A stretch of 64,000 nt of DNA from Pseudomonas fluorescens. Its GTDB lineage: Bacteria; Pseudomonadota; Gammaproteobacteria; Pseudomonadales; Pseudomonadaceae. The DNA lies in contig NZ_OZ024668.1 of the NCBI RefSeq assembly GCF_902497775.2, positions 2,379,826 to 2,443,825 on the forward strand, given 5' to 3'. Both the position numbers and the translations under genes were made by a program. Below are positions 25,811 through 34,052 of this stretch, one piece after another (positions within the stretch are counted from its first letter, which is position 1; every line of letters begins with the position of its first letter). Under the pieces are notes generated by a model that was not told the DNA's origin, ran no database searches, and saw only the letters and a program-made list of their open reading frames with translations.

Positions 25811-26791
25811 ATGGCCAAAGTCGTACGCTTCTATGAAACCGGTGGCCCCGAGGTACTGCGCTACGAGGAGGCCGAGGTCGGCGAGCCGGGCCCGGGCCAG
25901 GTGCGCCTGCGCCAGGTGGCGGTGGGCCTGAACTACGCCGACACCTACTTTCGCAACGGCACCTACCCGATCCCGATGCCCAACGGCATGGGCGTCGAAG
26001 CCGCCGGGGTGGTGGAGGCGCTGGGTGAGGGCGTAACCCAGGTCGCGGTCGGCGACCGGGTGACCTACACCGGTTTTCTCAACACCCTCGGCGCTTACTG
26101 CACCGAGCGTCTGATCCCGGCAGCGGCGTTGATCAGGCTGCCGGAAACCATCGCCTTCGAGACCGCCGCGGCGATGACCATGCGCGGCCTGACCTCGGCC
26201 TACCTGATGCGCCGCCTGTATGCCTTCAAGCCCGGTGACACGGTATTGCTGCATGCCGCTGCCGGCGGCGTCGGCCTGATCGTTGCGCAATGGGCACGCC
26301 TGCTCGGCCTGAGGGTGATCGGCACCGTGTCCACCGAGGCCAAGGCCGAAGTGGCGTTGGCCCATGGTTGCAGCCACATCATCAACTACAGCCATGAAGA
26401 CGTCGCCAAGCGCGTGCGTGAGCTCACCGATGGCGTCGGCGTCAACGTGGTGTTCGACAGCGTTGGCAAGAGCACCTTCATGGCCTCGCTGGACTCACTC
26501 AAACGCCGCGGGCTGATGGTCTGCGTGGGCACCGCCTCCGGCGGCATCACGCCGTTCGACCCGCAGATTTTGGCGATCAAAGGCTCGTTGCAGCTGACCC
26601 GTCCGGCGTTGGCCGACTTCATCGCCGATCCGGCCGAGAAGGCCGATCTTGCCGGCGAGCTGTTCGAGCACGTCAGCAGCGGGCGAATCAAGATCGAGAT
26701 CAACCAGCACTACGCATTGCAGGATGCCGTCCAGGCCCACCGTGACCTGGAAGCGCGCAAAACCACCGGCTCGTCGATCTTCGTCATCTGA
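25811..26791 (+). CDS. qor: NADPH:quinone oxidoreductase (MDR family, Qor-like)
   Basis: A 326-residue zinc-free medium-chain dehydrogenase/reductase. It begins AKVVRFYETGGPEVLRYEE as Qor proteins do, has the LNYADTYFRNG segment near residue 41 and the NADPH motif AAAGGVGLIVAQWA near residue 150. It lacks the catalytic and structural zinc ligands of alcohol dehydrogenases. Qor reduces quinones or conjugated enones. It is the first gene of the 25811-32130 operon, so it may act on an unsaturated or quinoid intermediate, or be a detoxifying enzyme. ATG 25811 is chosen by match to family N-termini. Confidence 0.86.
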   Translation: MAKVVRFYETGGPEVLRYEEAEVGEPGPGQVRLRQVAVGLNYADTYFRNGTYPIPMPNGMGVEAAGVVEALGEGVTQVAVGDRVTYTGFLNTLGAYCTERLIPAAALIRLPETIAFETAAAMTMRGLTSAYLMRRLYAFKPGDTVLLHAAAGGVGLIVAQWARLLGLRVIGTVSTEAKAEVALAHGCSHIINYSHEDVAKRVRELTDGVGVNVVFDSVGKSTFMASLDSLKRRGLMVCVGTASGGITPFDPQILAIKGSLQLTRPALADFIADPAEKADLAGELFEHVSSGRIKIEINQHYALQDAVQAHRDLEARKTTGSSIFVI

Positions 26792-26804
26792 AGAGGGCAA
26801 CAGC

Positions 26805-27653
26805 ATGCACATCGAACAACTGACCTGCGCCATCGGTGCGCAAATCACCGGGGTCAATCTGGCAGATGCGATTCATGACGACGACCTGTTCGAGCAACTG
26901 CGTGCGCAGTTGCTCAAGCACCGTGTGCTGTTTTTGCGCGATCAGACCTTCAGCCGCGCCGAGCACGTGGCCTTCGCCCGGCGCTTCGGCGAGTTGGAAG
27001 ACCACCCGGTGGCCGGCAGCGATCCCGAGCACCCGGGCCTGGTGCAGATCTACAAGCGCCCGGACCAGCCCGTCGACCGCTACGAGAACGCCTGGCACAC
27101 CGACGCCACCTGGCGCGAGACGCCACCCATGGGCTGCGTGTTGCGCTGTGTCGAATGCCCGCCGGTAGGCGGTGACACCCTGTGGGCGAACATGGTCCTG
27201 GCGTACCAGAACCTGCCGGAAGACGTAAAAGCCAAGATCGAGGGCCTGCGCGCCCGGCACAGCATCGAGGCCAGTTTTGGCGCCGCCATGCCGATGGAAA
27301 AGCGCCTGGCGCTCAAGGCGCAGTTCCCCGACGCCGAACACCCGGTGGTGCGTACCCATCCGCACACCGGTGAGCAGGTGCTGTTCGTCAACGCTTTTAC
27401 CACCCACTTCAGCAACTACCACACGCCGCAGCGGGTGCGTTTCGGCCAGGACGCCAACCCCGGTGCCAGTGACTTGCTGCGCTACCTGATCAGCCAGGCC
27501 TACCTGCCCGAGTACCAGGTGCGCTGGCGCTGGAAGCCCAACAGCGTGGCGATCTGGGACAACCGCAGCACCCAGCACTACGCGGTGATGGACTACCCGC
27601 CTTGCCACCGCAAGATGGAGCGGGCCGGGATCAAGGGCGACCGCACCTTCTGA
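26805..27653 (+). CDS. TauD/TfdA-family Fe(II)/2-oxoglutarate-dependent dioxygenase
   Basis: A 282-residue dioxygenase of normal TauD length. The iron ligands are visible: His98 and Asp100 in AWHTDATW, and His258 in STQHYAVMDY; Arg273 in ERAGIKGD should bind 2-oxoglutarate. Family members hydroxylate carbon next to a sulfonate, sulfate ester, ether or amine, releasing sulfite, sulfate or an aldehyde. The YeiH gene in the same operon makes a sulfur-containing substrate attractive, but this is inference. ATG 26805 lies 13 bp after qor and is preceded by AGAGGG. Confidence 0.88.
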   Translation: MHIEQLTCAIGAQITGVNLADAIHDDDLFEQLRAQLLKHRVLFLRDQTFSRAEHVAFARRFGELEDHPVAGSDPEHPGLVQIYKRPDQPVDRYENAWHTDATWRETPPMGCVLRCVECPPVGGDTLWANMVLAYQNLPEDVKAKIEGLRARHSIEASFGAAMPMEKRLALKAQFPDAEHPVVRTHPHTGEQVLFVNAFTTHFSNYHTPQRVRFGQDANPGASDLLRYLISQAYLPEYQVRWRWKPNSVAIWDNRSTQHYAVMDYPPCHRKMERAGIKGDRTF

Positions 27654-27698
27654 AGGCCCGCAACACCCCAGGACAATAACAAGACCGAGGACTACAGC

Positions 27699-28751
27699 AT
27701 GCAATTCTTCGACGATTCATTGCACCCGGAAAACATGGAAAAGGTGGTGATCACCGTCGCCCCGTATGGCCCGGAATGGATGCCAGAGGACTTTCCCGAA
27801 GACATTCCGCTGACCATGGACGAACAGGTGCAAAAGGCAGTCGACTGCTATGAAGCCGGCGCCACCGTACTCCACCTGCACGTGCGCGAACTGGACGGCA
27901 AGGGCTCCAAGCGCCTGTCGAAATTCAACGAACTGATTGCCGGCGTGCGCGAAGCGGTGCCGGAGATGATCATCCAGGTCGGCGGCTCGATTTCGTTCGC
28001 CCCGGAGAGCGATGGCGAAGCGGCCAAGTGGCTGTCCGATGACACCCGGCACATGCTCGCCGAGCTTACGCCCAAGCCAGACCAGGTCACCGTGGCGATC
28101 AACACCACGCAGATGAACATCATGGAGCTGCTGTATCCGCAGTATCTAGAAGGCACTTCCCTGGCCAATCCGGCGATCCAGGCCGCCTACAGCGAAATGA
28201 CCGTGCCGGCAGGCCCGGCCTGGGTTCGCGAACACCTGCGCCGCCTGCAGGCAAGCAACATCCAGCCGCACTTCCAACTGACCGGCATGCACGCCCTGGA
28301 AACCCTCGAACGCATCGTGCGCAAGGGTGACTACATGGGCCCGCTGAACCTGACCTGGATCGGCATTGGTGGCGGCTTCGATGGCCCCAACCCGTTCAAC
28401 TTCTTCAACTTCATTCACCGTGCGCCCAACGGCTGCACCCTGACCGCTGAATCGCTGCTGAAAAACGTGCTGCCGTTCAACACCATGGCCCTGGCCATGG
28501 GCTTGCACCCACGTTGCGGCAACGAAGACACCATCATCGACCAGCACGGCAAGCGCTTCGGTTCGGTGCAGCAGATCCAGCAGACCGTGCGCGTGGCCCA
28601 TGAACTGGGCCGTGAGATCGCCAACGGCAAGCAAGCGAGGGCCATCTACCGTATCGGCGAGCAGTACAGCAGCATCGAGCAGACCCTCAAGGCCAACGGC
28701 ATGGCGCCTAACCGCCAGCCGGGCCAGAAGGGTGTGCCGCAGCGCGCCTGA
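27699..28751 (+). CDS. BKACE (beta-keto acid cleavage enzyme, DUF849) protein
   Basis: A 350-residue TIM-barrel enzyme of the BKACE/3-keto-5-aminohexanoate cleavage family. Zinc ligands His59 and His61 are in VLHLHVRE; the family sequences MIIQVGGS, QFLTG-like HFQLTGMHAL, and the GLHPRCGNEDTI loop near 265-276 are present. These enzymes condense a beta-keto acid with acetyl-CoA and split it into acetoacetate and a new acyl-CoA. In this operon it would process a keto acid produced after dioxygenation. The N-terminal 12 residues look like an extra extension. Substrate (for example dehydrocarnitine-like) is open. Confidence 0.86.
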   Translation: MQFFDDSLHPENMEKVVITVAPYGPEWMPEDFPEDIPLTMDEQVQKAVDCYEAGATVLHLHVRELDGKGSKRLSKFNELIAGVREAVPEMIIQVGGSISFAPESDGEAAKWLSDDTRHMLAELTPKPDQVTVAINTTQMNIMELLYPQYLEGTSLANPAIQAAYSEMTVPAGPAWVREHLRRLQASNIQPHFQLTGMHALETLERIVRKGDYMGPLNLTWIGIGGGFDGPNPFNFFNFIHRAPNGCTLTAESLLKNVLPFNTMALAMGLHPRCGNEDTIIDQHGKRFGSVQQIQQTVRVAHELGREIANGKQARAIYRIGEQYSSIEQTLKANGMAPNRQPGQKGVPQRA

Positions 28752-28758
28752 TTGGCCA

Positions 28759-28786
28759 GGCCCGGTACGCCAAGGCGTGCCGGGCC
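28759..28786 (+). other. Strong intercistronic hairpin
   Basis: A 13-bp stem GGCCCGGTACGCC / GGCGTGCCGGGCC with an AA loop (one G-U pair) follows the BKACE stop by 7 bp. No T-tract follows directly; a T-rich then A-rich stretch comes about 40 bp later (TTTTCAGCTTTTATAAAAAA). It may protect the 3' end of the upstream message and lower expression of the genes that follow. Confidence 0.55.
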
Positions 28787-28869
28787 GCCAATGCGCAGCG
28801 CTGACCGTCGGGCTTTTCAGCTTTTATAAAAAAAACAAGACTCATGCCAGACAATCCCAAGGAGGCAGC

Positions 28870-30150
28870 ATGGCCGCCTATCTCGCCAGCGCCACAGACG
28901 ATGGTGCCAATACTTCACAGGGCATTCCACGGCGCTATGCCTGGATTGTCTTTGCCTTGACCTTCGGCCTGCTGATTTCCGACTACATGTCGCGGCAGGT
29001 CCTCAATGCAGTATTCCCGCTGCTCAAGGCCGAATGGGCGTTGAGCGACAGCCAGTTGGGCCTGCTCAGCGGCATTGTCGCGCTGATGGTCGGGCTGCTG
29101 ACCTTTCCCTTGTCGCTGCTGGCCGACCGCTTCGGGCGGATCAGGAGCCTGGTGCTGATGGCCGTACTGTGGAGCCTGGCCACCCTCGGCTGCGCGCTTG
29201 CCGACAACTACCCGCAGATGTTCGCCGCGCGCTTTCTGGTCGGCGTCGGTGAAGCGGCCTACGGCAGCGTCGGGATTGCCGTGGTGGTCGCGGTGTTCCC
29301 CCGTGACATGCGCGCCACCCTGGCCGGGGCCTTCATGGCCGGCGGCATGTTCGGCTCGGTGCTGGGCATGGCCCTGGGCGGCTTGATGGCCCAGCACTTT
29401 GGCTGGCGCTGGGCGTTTGCCGGCATGGCCCTGTTCGGCCTGTTGCTGGCGCTGCTGTACCCGCTGATTGTCAAAGAGGCGAAGATTGCTCCGCAACGCG
29501 TCAACGCCACCGCCTGCAAGATCGCCCGGCCACTGCACACCTTATACGCCAGCCCCTCGGTGATCGCCGCTTACGTCGGCAGCGGCTTGCAGTTGTTCGT
29601 TGGCGGTACGGTGATCGTCTGGATGCCCAGCTACTTGAACCGCTACTACGCCATGAGCACCGACCAGGCCGGTGTTGTAGCGGCAATCATCGTACTGTGC
29701 AGCGGTATCGGCATGATTCTCTGCGCCATGCTCTGTGATCGCCTCGGCCGCCAGCGCCCGGACCGCAAGATCAGCCTGGCCATCGGCTATTGCCTGGGCA
29801 GCTGCCTGTTGCTGTCGATTGCCTTTGCGCTGCCTGCAGGCACCGCGCAACTGGTGCTGATCTGCCTGGGGATGATGGTCGCCGCCGGCACCAACGGACC
29901 GTCCAGCGCCATGGTCGCCAACCTCACCCATTACTCGGTGCATGGCACCGCGTTTGCCACCCTGACCTTGGCCAACAACCTGCTCGGGCTGGCTACCGGG
30001 CCTTTGATTACCGGCCGTGTCTCCGACCTGATCGGCCTGCACGCTGCCTTCCAACTGGTGCCGCTGATCAGCATCGCTGCGGCGGCGGTGTTTTGCATTG
30101 CCAAGCGTCATTACCACCGTGACATCGCCCGCCTGGAGTTGAAACCGTGA
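28870..30150 (+). CDS. MFS transporter (anion/aromatic acid type)
   Basis: A 426-residue permease with 12 helices. Loop 2-3 carries the MFS motif LADRFGRIRS and helix 4 has RFLVGVGEAAYGS, as in acid:proton symporters. ATG 28870 follows AAGGAGGCAGC, an excellent ribosome site, and is the natural start. It probably imports the operon's substrate. The last four bases overlap the start of the DsbA-like gene (GTGA). Confidence 0.85.
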   Translation: MAAYLASATDDGANTSQGIPRRYAWIVFALTFGLLISDYMSRQVLNAVFPLLKAEWALSDSQLGLLSGIVALMVGLLTFPLSLLADRFGRIRSLVLMAVLWSLATLGCALADNYPQMFAARFLVGVGEAAYGSVGIAVVVAVFPRDMRATLAGAFMAGGMFGSVLGMALGGLMAQHFGWRWAFAGMALFGLLLALLYPLIVKEAKIAPQRVNATACKIARPLHTLYASPSVIAAYVGSGLQLFVGGTVIVWMPSYLNRYYAMSTDQAGVVAAIIVLCSGIGMILCAMLCDRLGRQRPDRKISLAIGYCLGSCLLLSIAFALPAGTAQLVLICLGMMVAAGTNGPSSAMVANLTHYSVHGTAFATLTLANNLLGLATGPLITGRVSDLIGLHAAFQLVPLISIAAAAVFCIAKRHYHRDIARLELKP

Positions 30151-30800
30151 AGCACGTGTTGTCGATCGAAGTGTTCTTTGACTTTATCTGCCCCTGGTGC
30201 CTGATCGGCCAGGCTCATCTGCAGCGGGCCCTGGAGCAACTGCGCCGCGAACAGCCCGAGGTCGAGGTCAAGCTCCACTTACGCGGCGTGCAACTGCTGC
30301 CGCAGATGGCCAGGACCGGCCAGCCGTTCGAGGCGTTCTACCGCAAGCGCCTGGGCAGTGATGAGGCAGTACGCCTGCGCCAGGCGCAGGTTCACGCCGC
30401 TGCCGAGGCTGCCGGGGTGAGTATTGATTTTGCCCGCATCAGTCGCATGCCCAATACCGCCGACGCCCATCGTCTGCTGCAGCGCGCCGTGGCGTTGGGC
30501 ACGGCAGAGCAGGGTGAAGCCCTGTTGGCCAAGCTGTTTTGCGCCTACTTTCAGCAGGGCAAGGATCTGGGCGATCCGATCACTTTACTGCACATCGCCC
30601 GCGCCTGTGGCCTGGAGCCGGCACAGGTTGCCGATTGCCTGCGCGGTGATGCCAGCCCGTTCATTGGCGCAAATGACCAGGCTGCCGATGGCGTGCCTTG
30701 CTTTCGTCTCAATCAGCGCTTGCGAGTGTCGGGAGCGCAGCCGGTCGAGGTGCTGCTGCAGGCCATGGCTGAGGCCCTGCAAGAGCGGGTCCCGGCATGA
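30147..30800 (+). CDS. DsbA-family thiol oxidoreductase (FrnE-like)
   Basis: A 217-residue cytoplasmic thioredoxin-fold protein without signal peptide. The redox motif is Cys15-Pro-Trp-Cys18 in FFDFICPWCLIG, and the family sequence continues with the inserted helical domain and a cis-proline region VPCFRLN near 190. FrnE-like proteins act as disulfide isomerases or glutathione-dependent isomerases in aromatic and polyketide pathways. The start is GTG, overlapping the MFS gene by 4 bp; its own stop overlaps the Rieske gene by 4 bp. The tight coupling suggests a direct role in this pathway. Confidence 0.85.
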   Translation: MKHVLSIEVFFDFICPWCLIGQAHLQRALEQLRREQPEVEVKLHLRGVQLLPQMARTGQPFEAFYRKRLGSDEAVRLRQAQVHAAAEAAGVSIDFARISRMPNTADAHRLLQRAVALGTAEQGEALLAKLFCAYFQQGKDLGDPITLLHIARACGLEPAQVADCLRGDASPFIGANDQAADGVPCFRLNQRLRVSGAQPVEVLLQAMAEALQERVPA

Positions 30801-31123
30801 GTCAGCGCTATCGGGTTGCGGCCGACAAAGTGCCGGCGCGTGGCGGGCGGGTGTTGCTCGAATGGCAGGGCAAGAGCGTGGCGCTGTTCAACGTCGCTGA
30901 CACCTATTACGCCATCGACGACAGCTGCCCCCACCAGGGCGCCTCGCTGTGCGGCGGGCGCCTGGACGGGCGGGTCATCCAGTGCTGCGCCCATGGCCTG
31001 CGCTTTGATCTGGCCAGCGGCTACTTGCTCAACTCCAATCAACTCAAGGTTGCCAGCTACCCGGTCGAGCGCCAGGGCGAGCAACTGTTCATTGTTTTAG
31101 CGTGCAAGGAACCGGGCCAATGA
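30797..31123 (+). CDS. Small Rieske [2Fe-2S] ferredoxin-like protein
   Basis: A 108-residue stand-alone Rieske protein. Cluster ligands are Cys44 and His46 in CPHQGASL and Cys62 and His65 in CCAHGLRF. It resembles the ferredoxin subunits of ring-hydroxylating dioxygenases and NirD-like proteins. No Rieske oxygenase large subunit or ferredoxin reductase is encoded near, so its redox partner is unknown; the flavin-free Qor and the DsbA-like protein are candidates only by position. ATGA overlaps on both sides show co-translation with DsbA and YeiH. Confidence 0.87.
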   Translation: MSQRYRVAADKVPARGGRVLLEWQGKSVALFNVADTYYAIDDSCPHQGASLCGGRLDGRVIQCCAHGLRFDLASGYLLNSNQLKVASYPVERQGEQLFIVLACKEPGQ

Positions 31124-32130
31124 GCGTGATCGCAATTGCCGCCGTCAACCACCGCACCCGGGAACTGGCACCGGGCTTTATCGTCAGCCTGATCGCGGCG
31201 GCGGCGGCCAGCTTTCTCAGTGAGCACTACGATGCCCCGGTGATGCTGTTTGCCTTGTTGCTCGGCATGGCCTTGAACTTTCTTGCCAGCGATGGCCGTT
31301 GCAAAGCAGGTATCGAATTCACCGCACGTACGGTGCTGCGCCTGGGTGTCGCGCTGCTGGGCATGCGCATTACCCTGAGCCAGATCGTGAGCCTGGGCTG
31401 GAAGCCGGTGGCGCTGGTGGTGATTCTGGTGGTAGTGACCATCCTGGTCTCGGTGGTGGCAGCCCGGGCCCTGGGTTTTCAGCGTTTGTTCGGCATGCTC
31501 ACCGGCGGTGCCACGGCCATTTGCGGTGCTTCAGCGGCCCTGGCGCTGGCCGCGGCCTTGCCCCATCACCCGCAAAAAGAGCGCGCCACCTTGTTTACCG
31601 TGATTGGCGTGTCGGCGTTGTCGACCCTGGCGATGATCGTCTACCCGATGATTGCCAGCTGGCTGCAATTGTCGCCGCAACAGGCCGGGGTGTTTCTGGG
31701 GGCGACCATTCATGACGTGGCGCAAGTGGTGGGCGCGGGGTACAGCATGTCCACCGAGACCGGCGATGTAGCCACCGTGGTCAAGCTGATGCGCGTGGCC
31801 ATGTTGCTGCCGGTGATTGTCTGTGCGGCGATGATTACCCGCCGGGCCGGCGGTGATGCCAGCGGGCAGCGGCCGCCATTGCTGCCGTGGTTTGCCGTCG
31901 GTTTCGTATTGCTGGCGTGCATCAACAGTACCGGCTGGGTGTCGGCGGCCGTGCAGGGCGGGGTCAACGACCTGTCGCGCTGGTGCCTGGTGGTGGCGAT
32001 CAGTGCCCTGGGCATGAAGACTCAGCTCAAGGAACTGGCGGCGGTGGGCTTCAAGCCGATTGCGCTGATGGTGGGTGAGACGGTGTTCCTGGTGCTGCTG
32101 GTGTTGGCGTTGATGCACTGGGGGTTGTAG
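31120..32130 (+). CDS. YeiH/UPF0324-family putative sulfate exporter
   Basis: A 336-residue membrane protein with about 10 helices. It has the YeiH family sequences LLGMALNFLA, RLGVALLGMRITLSQI and ATIHDVAQVVGAGYSMS. Proteins of this family (COG2855) have been proposed to export sulfate or sulfite in bacteria that degrade sulfonates. Its place in one operon with a TauD-type dioxygenase supports release of an inorganic sulfur anion, but this remains inference. ATG 31120 overlaps the Rieske stop (ATGA). It is the last gene of the operon. Confidence 0.85.
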   Translation: MSVIAIAAVNHRTRELAPGFIVSLIAAAAASFLSEHYDAPVMLFALLLGMALNFLASDGRCKAGIEFTARTVLRLGVALLGMRITLSQIVSLGWKPVALVVILVVVTILVSVVAARALGFQRLFGMLTGGATAICGASAALALAAALPHHPQKERATLFTVIGVSALSTLAMIVYPMIASWLQLSPQQAGVFLGATIHDVAQVVGAGYSMSTETGDVATVVKLMRVAMLLPVIVCAAMITRRAGGDASGQRPPLLPWFAVGFVLLACINSTGWVSAAVQGGVNDLSRWCLVVAISALGMKTQLKELAAVGFKPIALMVGETVFLVLLVLALMHWGL

Positions 32131-32148
32131 TTGCAGCTCCCACAAAGG

Positions 32149-33165
32149 TCAGTGTTGACTGTCGCGCCGGTCATGCTGCGTCCGCCAACTCGCCGGTGGC
32201 ATGCCGAATTGGGCAATGAACCAGCGGGTAAATGAGCTGGGCATCGAGTAACCCAACATGTCGGCAATCCGCCCCAGTGAATAGCTGGGGTTTTCCAGGT
32301 AGCGGATCACCAGGTCACGGCGCACGCCGTTGATCAGGTCGCTGAACGTCACCCCACATTCCTCCAGGCGCCGCTGCAAGGTGCGCACGTTCATGCCCTG
32401 GGTCTGCGCCACTTGCTCGATGGTCGCCCGGCCCATGGGCAGCAGCAGGTAGATGGTCTTGCGCATTTCCAGCTCCAGCGACAACTTGCCACCGGCCTGC
32501 AAGGTGTCCAGGTAACGCTGCGCCAGACGCGCCATGGCCTCGTTGGCCAAGGGGTTGGCGGTGTCGAGGTCGGTCGCCGGGCAGACGATGCCATTGAATT
32601 CGCTACCAAACACCAGTTTGCAGCCAAAAATGCGCCGATGAATCGCCAGGTCCGCCGGGGCGGCGTGGGTGAAATTGGCGCTGATCGGGTGCCAGTGAGC
32701 CCCCAGTAGCGCGGCGCACAGGCGCAGCATCACGCCAATGGCCAGTTCCGTGGCTTGGCGGCCGCGGTGGGGCAGGTCGGTGACCACTTCTTCACGAATG
32801 ATTACAGTCTTGCCGGCTTCTTCGATATGGATGGCCAGGGCGTCGTTGAGTAAGTGCCGGTACTGGACGATCACCTGCAGGGCATCGCGCAGGGTGCGCT
32901 GATGGCTGAGCAGCAGGCTGATCTCGCCAAAGTCCGAGAGTTGGCGCAGCTCGGCCATGCGCAGGCCGAAGGTTTCACAGCCACTGACCCGCGCCGACTC
33001 TTCCAGCAAGGCCACCACACTGGACACCGCAATACGCTGATTGGGGTCGTCGAGCAGGGCGGCGCTGAGGCCGGCCTGGGCCAACAAGGCATGGGGGTTG
33101 AGCCCAAGGTGGCGAGACACCTCAAGGTAGTTGGTCAGGCTTGCAGCACGTACGAGGGCGGTCAT
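32149..33165 (-). CDS. AraC-family regulator with arabinose-binding-like N-terminal domain (OruR type)
   Basis: A 338-residue regulator. Residues 20-200 match the PF12625-type ligand domain (LRTLRDAL-like LSHQRTLRDALQVIVQYRHLLNDAL). The C-terminus has AraC helix-turn-helix units (TIEQVAQTQGMNVRTLQRRL and SLGRIADMLGYSMPSSFTRWF). It is convergent with the catabolic operon to its left and divergent from the hydrolase operon to its right. Direct repeats of the same type lie upstream of both operons, so it is proposed as their shared activator and possibly its own regulator, since one repeat (33235) lies nearest its own start. Confidence 0.88.
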   Translation of the reverse strand: MTALVRAASLTNYLEVSRHLGLNPHALLAQAGLSAALLDDPNQRIAVSSVVALLEESARVSGCETFGLRMAELRQLSDFGEISLLLSHQRTLRDALQVIVQYRHLLNDALAIHIEEAGKTVIIREEVVTDLPHRGRQATELAIGVMLRLCAALLGAHWHPISANFTHAAPADLAIHRRIFGCKLVFGSEFNGIVCPATDLDTANPLANEAMARLAQRYLDTLQAGGKLSLELEMRKTIYLLLPMGRATIEQVAQTQGMNVRTLQRRLEECGVTFSDLINGVRRDLVIRYLENPSYSLGRIADMLGYSMPSSFTRWFIAQFGMPPASWRTQHDRRDSQH

Positions 33166-33234
33166 TTTTGTTGTTTTCCACGCGGGGTCATCGGGCGTCC
33201 CGCTTCTGTGGCGGGTCGTTTCTTATAGCCTGTG

Positions 33235-33315
33235 TGTCGTCAAATGAGAAGCTGCCGGAAAAGACCGCTTGCAGCCTTGTCATCAAATGAGAAGTCACTG
33301 ACGCGCAATGTGAAG
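33235..33315 (+). promoter_or_regulatory. Triple AraC-type operator and promoter of the hydrolase-DUF1302 operon
   Basis: Three direct copies occur: TGTCGTCAAATGAGAAG (33235-33251), TGTCATCAAATGAGAAG (33278-33294) and a weaker TGACGCGCAATGTGAAG (33299-33315). The last two start 21 bp apart, as in the pair at 25697-25734, and the outer one is 43 bp away, about two more 21-bp units. A possible -35 (GAAGCG) starts in the weak copy and ATTACT at 33334 is a possible -10; from the GAAG to the -10 is 22 bp, the same as at the other promoter. The hydrolase GTG is at 33400. Confidence 0.6.
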
Positions 33316-33399
33316 CGTGGCCGCAGACGGGTGATTACTGTGGCTGTGCAAGCGCTCGAGATTACCTGCGAGCGGACTGTCTTGAGCATAGGTGCCGAC

Positions 33400-33966
33400 G
33401 TGGAAAAACTGCAGACCCGCGCAACTGTCCTGATCGTCCCCGGCCTGCGCGAGCACGTTGCCGAACACTGGCAGACCCTGCTGGCGGCGCGCCTGGCCAA
33501 GGTCCATACGGTGCCACCGTTGCAGCGCAACGGCCTGGACTGCAATGCCCGGGTCGAGGCCATCGAGCAGGCGCTGCAGCAGATCGACGGCGAGGTGGTG
33601 CTGGTGGCGCACAGCGCCGGGGTGCTGATGGTGGCCCATTGGGCCGCGTGCTATCAGCGGCCGATCAAAGGCGCGCTGCTGGCGGCGCCGCCAGACCTGC
33701 AAGCGCCGTGGCCCGCCGCCTACCCAAGCCCTGACAGCCTGCGCGCCAACGGCTGGAGCCCGCTGCCGATCACACCGCTGCCGTTCCCAAGCATCGTTGC
33801 CGCCAGCAGCAATGATCACCTGGCCAGCCTTGAGGCGGTGAGCAGCATGGCCCGCGGCTGGGGCAGCCAGTTGCTCGAACTTGGCGCCGTCGGCCACCTC
33901 AACCCGGCGGCAGGCTTTGGCCCCTGGCCCGAGGCCGAAACCCTGATCCAGGCCCTGGATCGCTAA
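33400..33966 (+). CDS. RBBP9/YdeN-family serine hydrolase
   Basis: A 188-residue alpha/beta hydrolase. The catalytic triad is Ser72 in VAHSAGV, Asp139 in SSNDH and His166 in VGHLN. RBBP9/YdeN proteins are small serine hydrolases without a lid domain; substrates are poorly known, probably esters or peptides. The GTG at 33400 is preferred: AGGTG lies six bases upstream and the translation then begins like the family (TVLIVPGLREH). A longer frame reaches up to 33232 but would run through the operator repeats. It is probably the first gene of the long rightward operon and may release an acid from an ester. Confidence 0.83.
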   Translation: MEKLQTRATVLIVPGLREHVAEHWQTLLAARLAKVHTVPPLQRNGLDCNARVEAIEQALQQIDGEVVLVAHSAGVLMVAHWAACYQRPIKGALLAAPPDLQAPWPAAYPSPDSLRANGWSPLPITPLPFPSIVAASSNDHLASLEAVSSMARGWGSQLLELGAVGHLNPAAGFGPWPEAETLIQALDR

Positions 33967-34052
33967 TGCCGCAGTAGCGCACGGACGCTTGAGCAAAGCC
34001 CGTAACCGACGGGCAGCGAAAAAAAACAATAACAATAAGTGGAGTCATCGCG

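Noticed and set aside
33232-33399. N-terminal extension of the serine hydrolase
   Set aside because: The extension would encode the operator repeats, is basic and unlike the family; the GTG at 33400 has a ribosome site and a family-like start.
33985-34030. Terminator between the hydrolase and DUF1302 genes
   Set aside because: The stem GCCCGT/ACGGGC is followed by a run of A, not T, on the coding strand, so it does not look like a factor-independent terminator for rightward transcription.
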